Assembly: GCF_022900255.1 (NCBI RefSeq) | Contig: NZ_JALIRM010000001.1 | Location: forward strand, 372,001 to 436,000 | Source of the DNA: Lederbergia wuyishanensis | Lineage (GTDB): Bacteria; Bacillota; Bacilli; Bacillales; Bacillaceae_C | Length of the DNA: 64,000 nt | Direction of reading: 5' to 3' | In this document: one piece after another, positions 63,614-64,000 of the stretch | How the letters are laid out: each line of letters opens with the position of its first letter | Numbering within the stretch: position 1 is the stretch's first letter | The notes under the pieces: model-generated | What the model was told of the DNA's origin: nothing | Seen by the model: only the letters and a program-made list of their open reading frames with translations | Database searches by the model: none | Program-made: the position numbers and the translations under genes

Positions 63614-64000
63614 GTTTATGGAGTTTTTTAATAATAGCTCATCAGATACTGTATCTACTTCTGTCAAGCTATTATTATTACTTACTGTTTTATCTCTCGC
63701 TCCAAGTATATTAATATTGATGACGTCATTTACGAGAATAATAATTGTTCTTTCTTTCGTACGAACATCTCTTGCGACACAGCAAATGCCACCAAACCAA
63801 GTGTTGGTTGGACTAGCTTTATTCTTAACTTTTTTTATCATGGCCCCTACGTTTAGTCAGGTGAATGAACAAGCACTAACCCCTCTTTTTAATGATGAAA
63901 TTAATTTAGAAGAGGCCTATGATAAAGCGGCTATACCGTTTAGAGAGTTTATGAGTAAGCATACAAGGCAAAAGGATTTAGAATTATTTCTTTCCTATTC
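63606..64000 (+). CDS. fliP: Flagellar export gate protein FliP (5' part)
   Basis: Gene runs off the right edge after about 131 codons. Hand translation from ATG 63606 gives MNEFMEFFNNSSSDTVSTSV, then KLLLLLTVLSLAPSILILMT, SFTRIIIVLSFVRTSLATQQ, MPPNQVLVGLALFLTFFIMA and FREFMSKHTRQKDLELF, matching the first half of B. subtilis FliP: two hydrophobic segments and the periplasmic loop. FliP forms the export pore core with FliQ and FliR. The start overlaps the fliO stop. Confidence 0.96.
   Translation, partial: MNEFMEFFNNSSSDTVSTSVKLLLLLTVLSLAPSILILMTSFTRIIIVLSFVRTSLATQQMPPNQVLVGLALFLTFFIMAPTFSQVNEQALTPLFNDEINLEEAYDKAAIPFREFMSKHTRQKDLELFLSY

Overview
The window is an AT-rich, almost entirely plus-strand stretch of a chromosome from an endospore-forming, motile Bacillaceae bacterium (Firmicutes). 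The gene order follows the remA-gmk to fliP region of Bacillus subtilis nearly gene for gene, the proteins look like Bacillus orthologues, and a sporulation peptide (SpoVM) and a fla/che operon are present. The genus cannot be fixed from the sequence alone. No tRNA, rRNA, insertion sequence, prophage or CRISPR array is visible.

Layout. 1-394: tail of a SERCA-type cation ATPase. 518-2911: remA, gmk, rpoZ, coaBC. 2914-13080: a tightly packed housekeeping run (priA, def, fmt, rsmB fused in frame to prpC, prkC, rsgA, rpe, thiN) linking replication restart, translation initiation, rRNA methylation and the PASTA kinase/phosphatase pair. 13179-13259: spoVM. 13426-13614: rpmB, the only minus-strand gene. 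13873-20021: the Asp23-family gene yloU, fatty acid kinase fakA, the two-chain L-serine dehydratase and recG. 20106-23844: the FapR-controlled lipid cluster fapR-plsX-fabD-fabG-acpP. 24135-31652: rnc, smc, ftsY, ylxM, ffh (RNA processing, chromosome organisation, SRP). 31768-37397: rpsP, khpA, ylqD, rimM, trmD, rplS, lepB, rbgA, rnhB (ribosome biogenesis). 37411-41160: the ylqG/ylqH pair and sucCD. 41228-48722: dprA, topA, xerC, hslVU, codY. 48927-64000: fla/che operon from flgB to the start of fliP.

The main departures from the B. subtilis arrangement are losses and remodelling, not gains. yloC is missing before remA, rlmN is missing between rsmB and prpC, and trmFO is missing between topA and xerC. 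At the rlmN site rsmB has no stop codon and reads in frame into prpC, which keeps its own Shine-Dalgarno sequence and ATG. The hook protein FlgE carries an insertion of about 180 residues predicted to be long alpha-helix or coiled coil, and both flanks of flgE carry GC-rich RNA hairpins. Several long intergenic gaps hold eroded copies of one short interspersed repeat, including two in front of smc. No complete new defence or mobile system was found; the RsmB-PrpC junction and the enlarged hook protein are the points most worth testing.

Binding sites seen directly include a near-consensus FapR operator before fapR, sigma-A-like promoters before remA, fapR, acpP, ylxM, rpsP, rplS, topA, xerC and flgB, and about a dozen terminator hairpins. 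Start codons were chosen from Shine-Dalgarno spacing and alignment from memory with B. subtilis orthologues; no searches were run.
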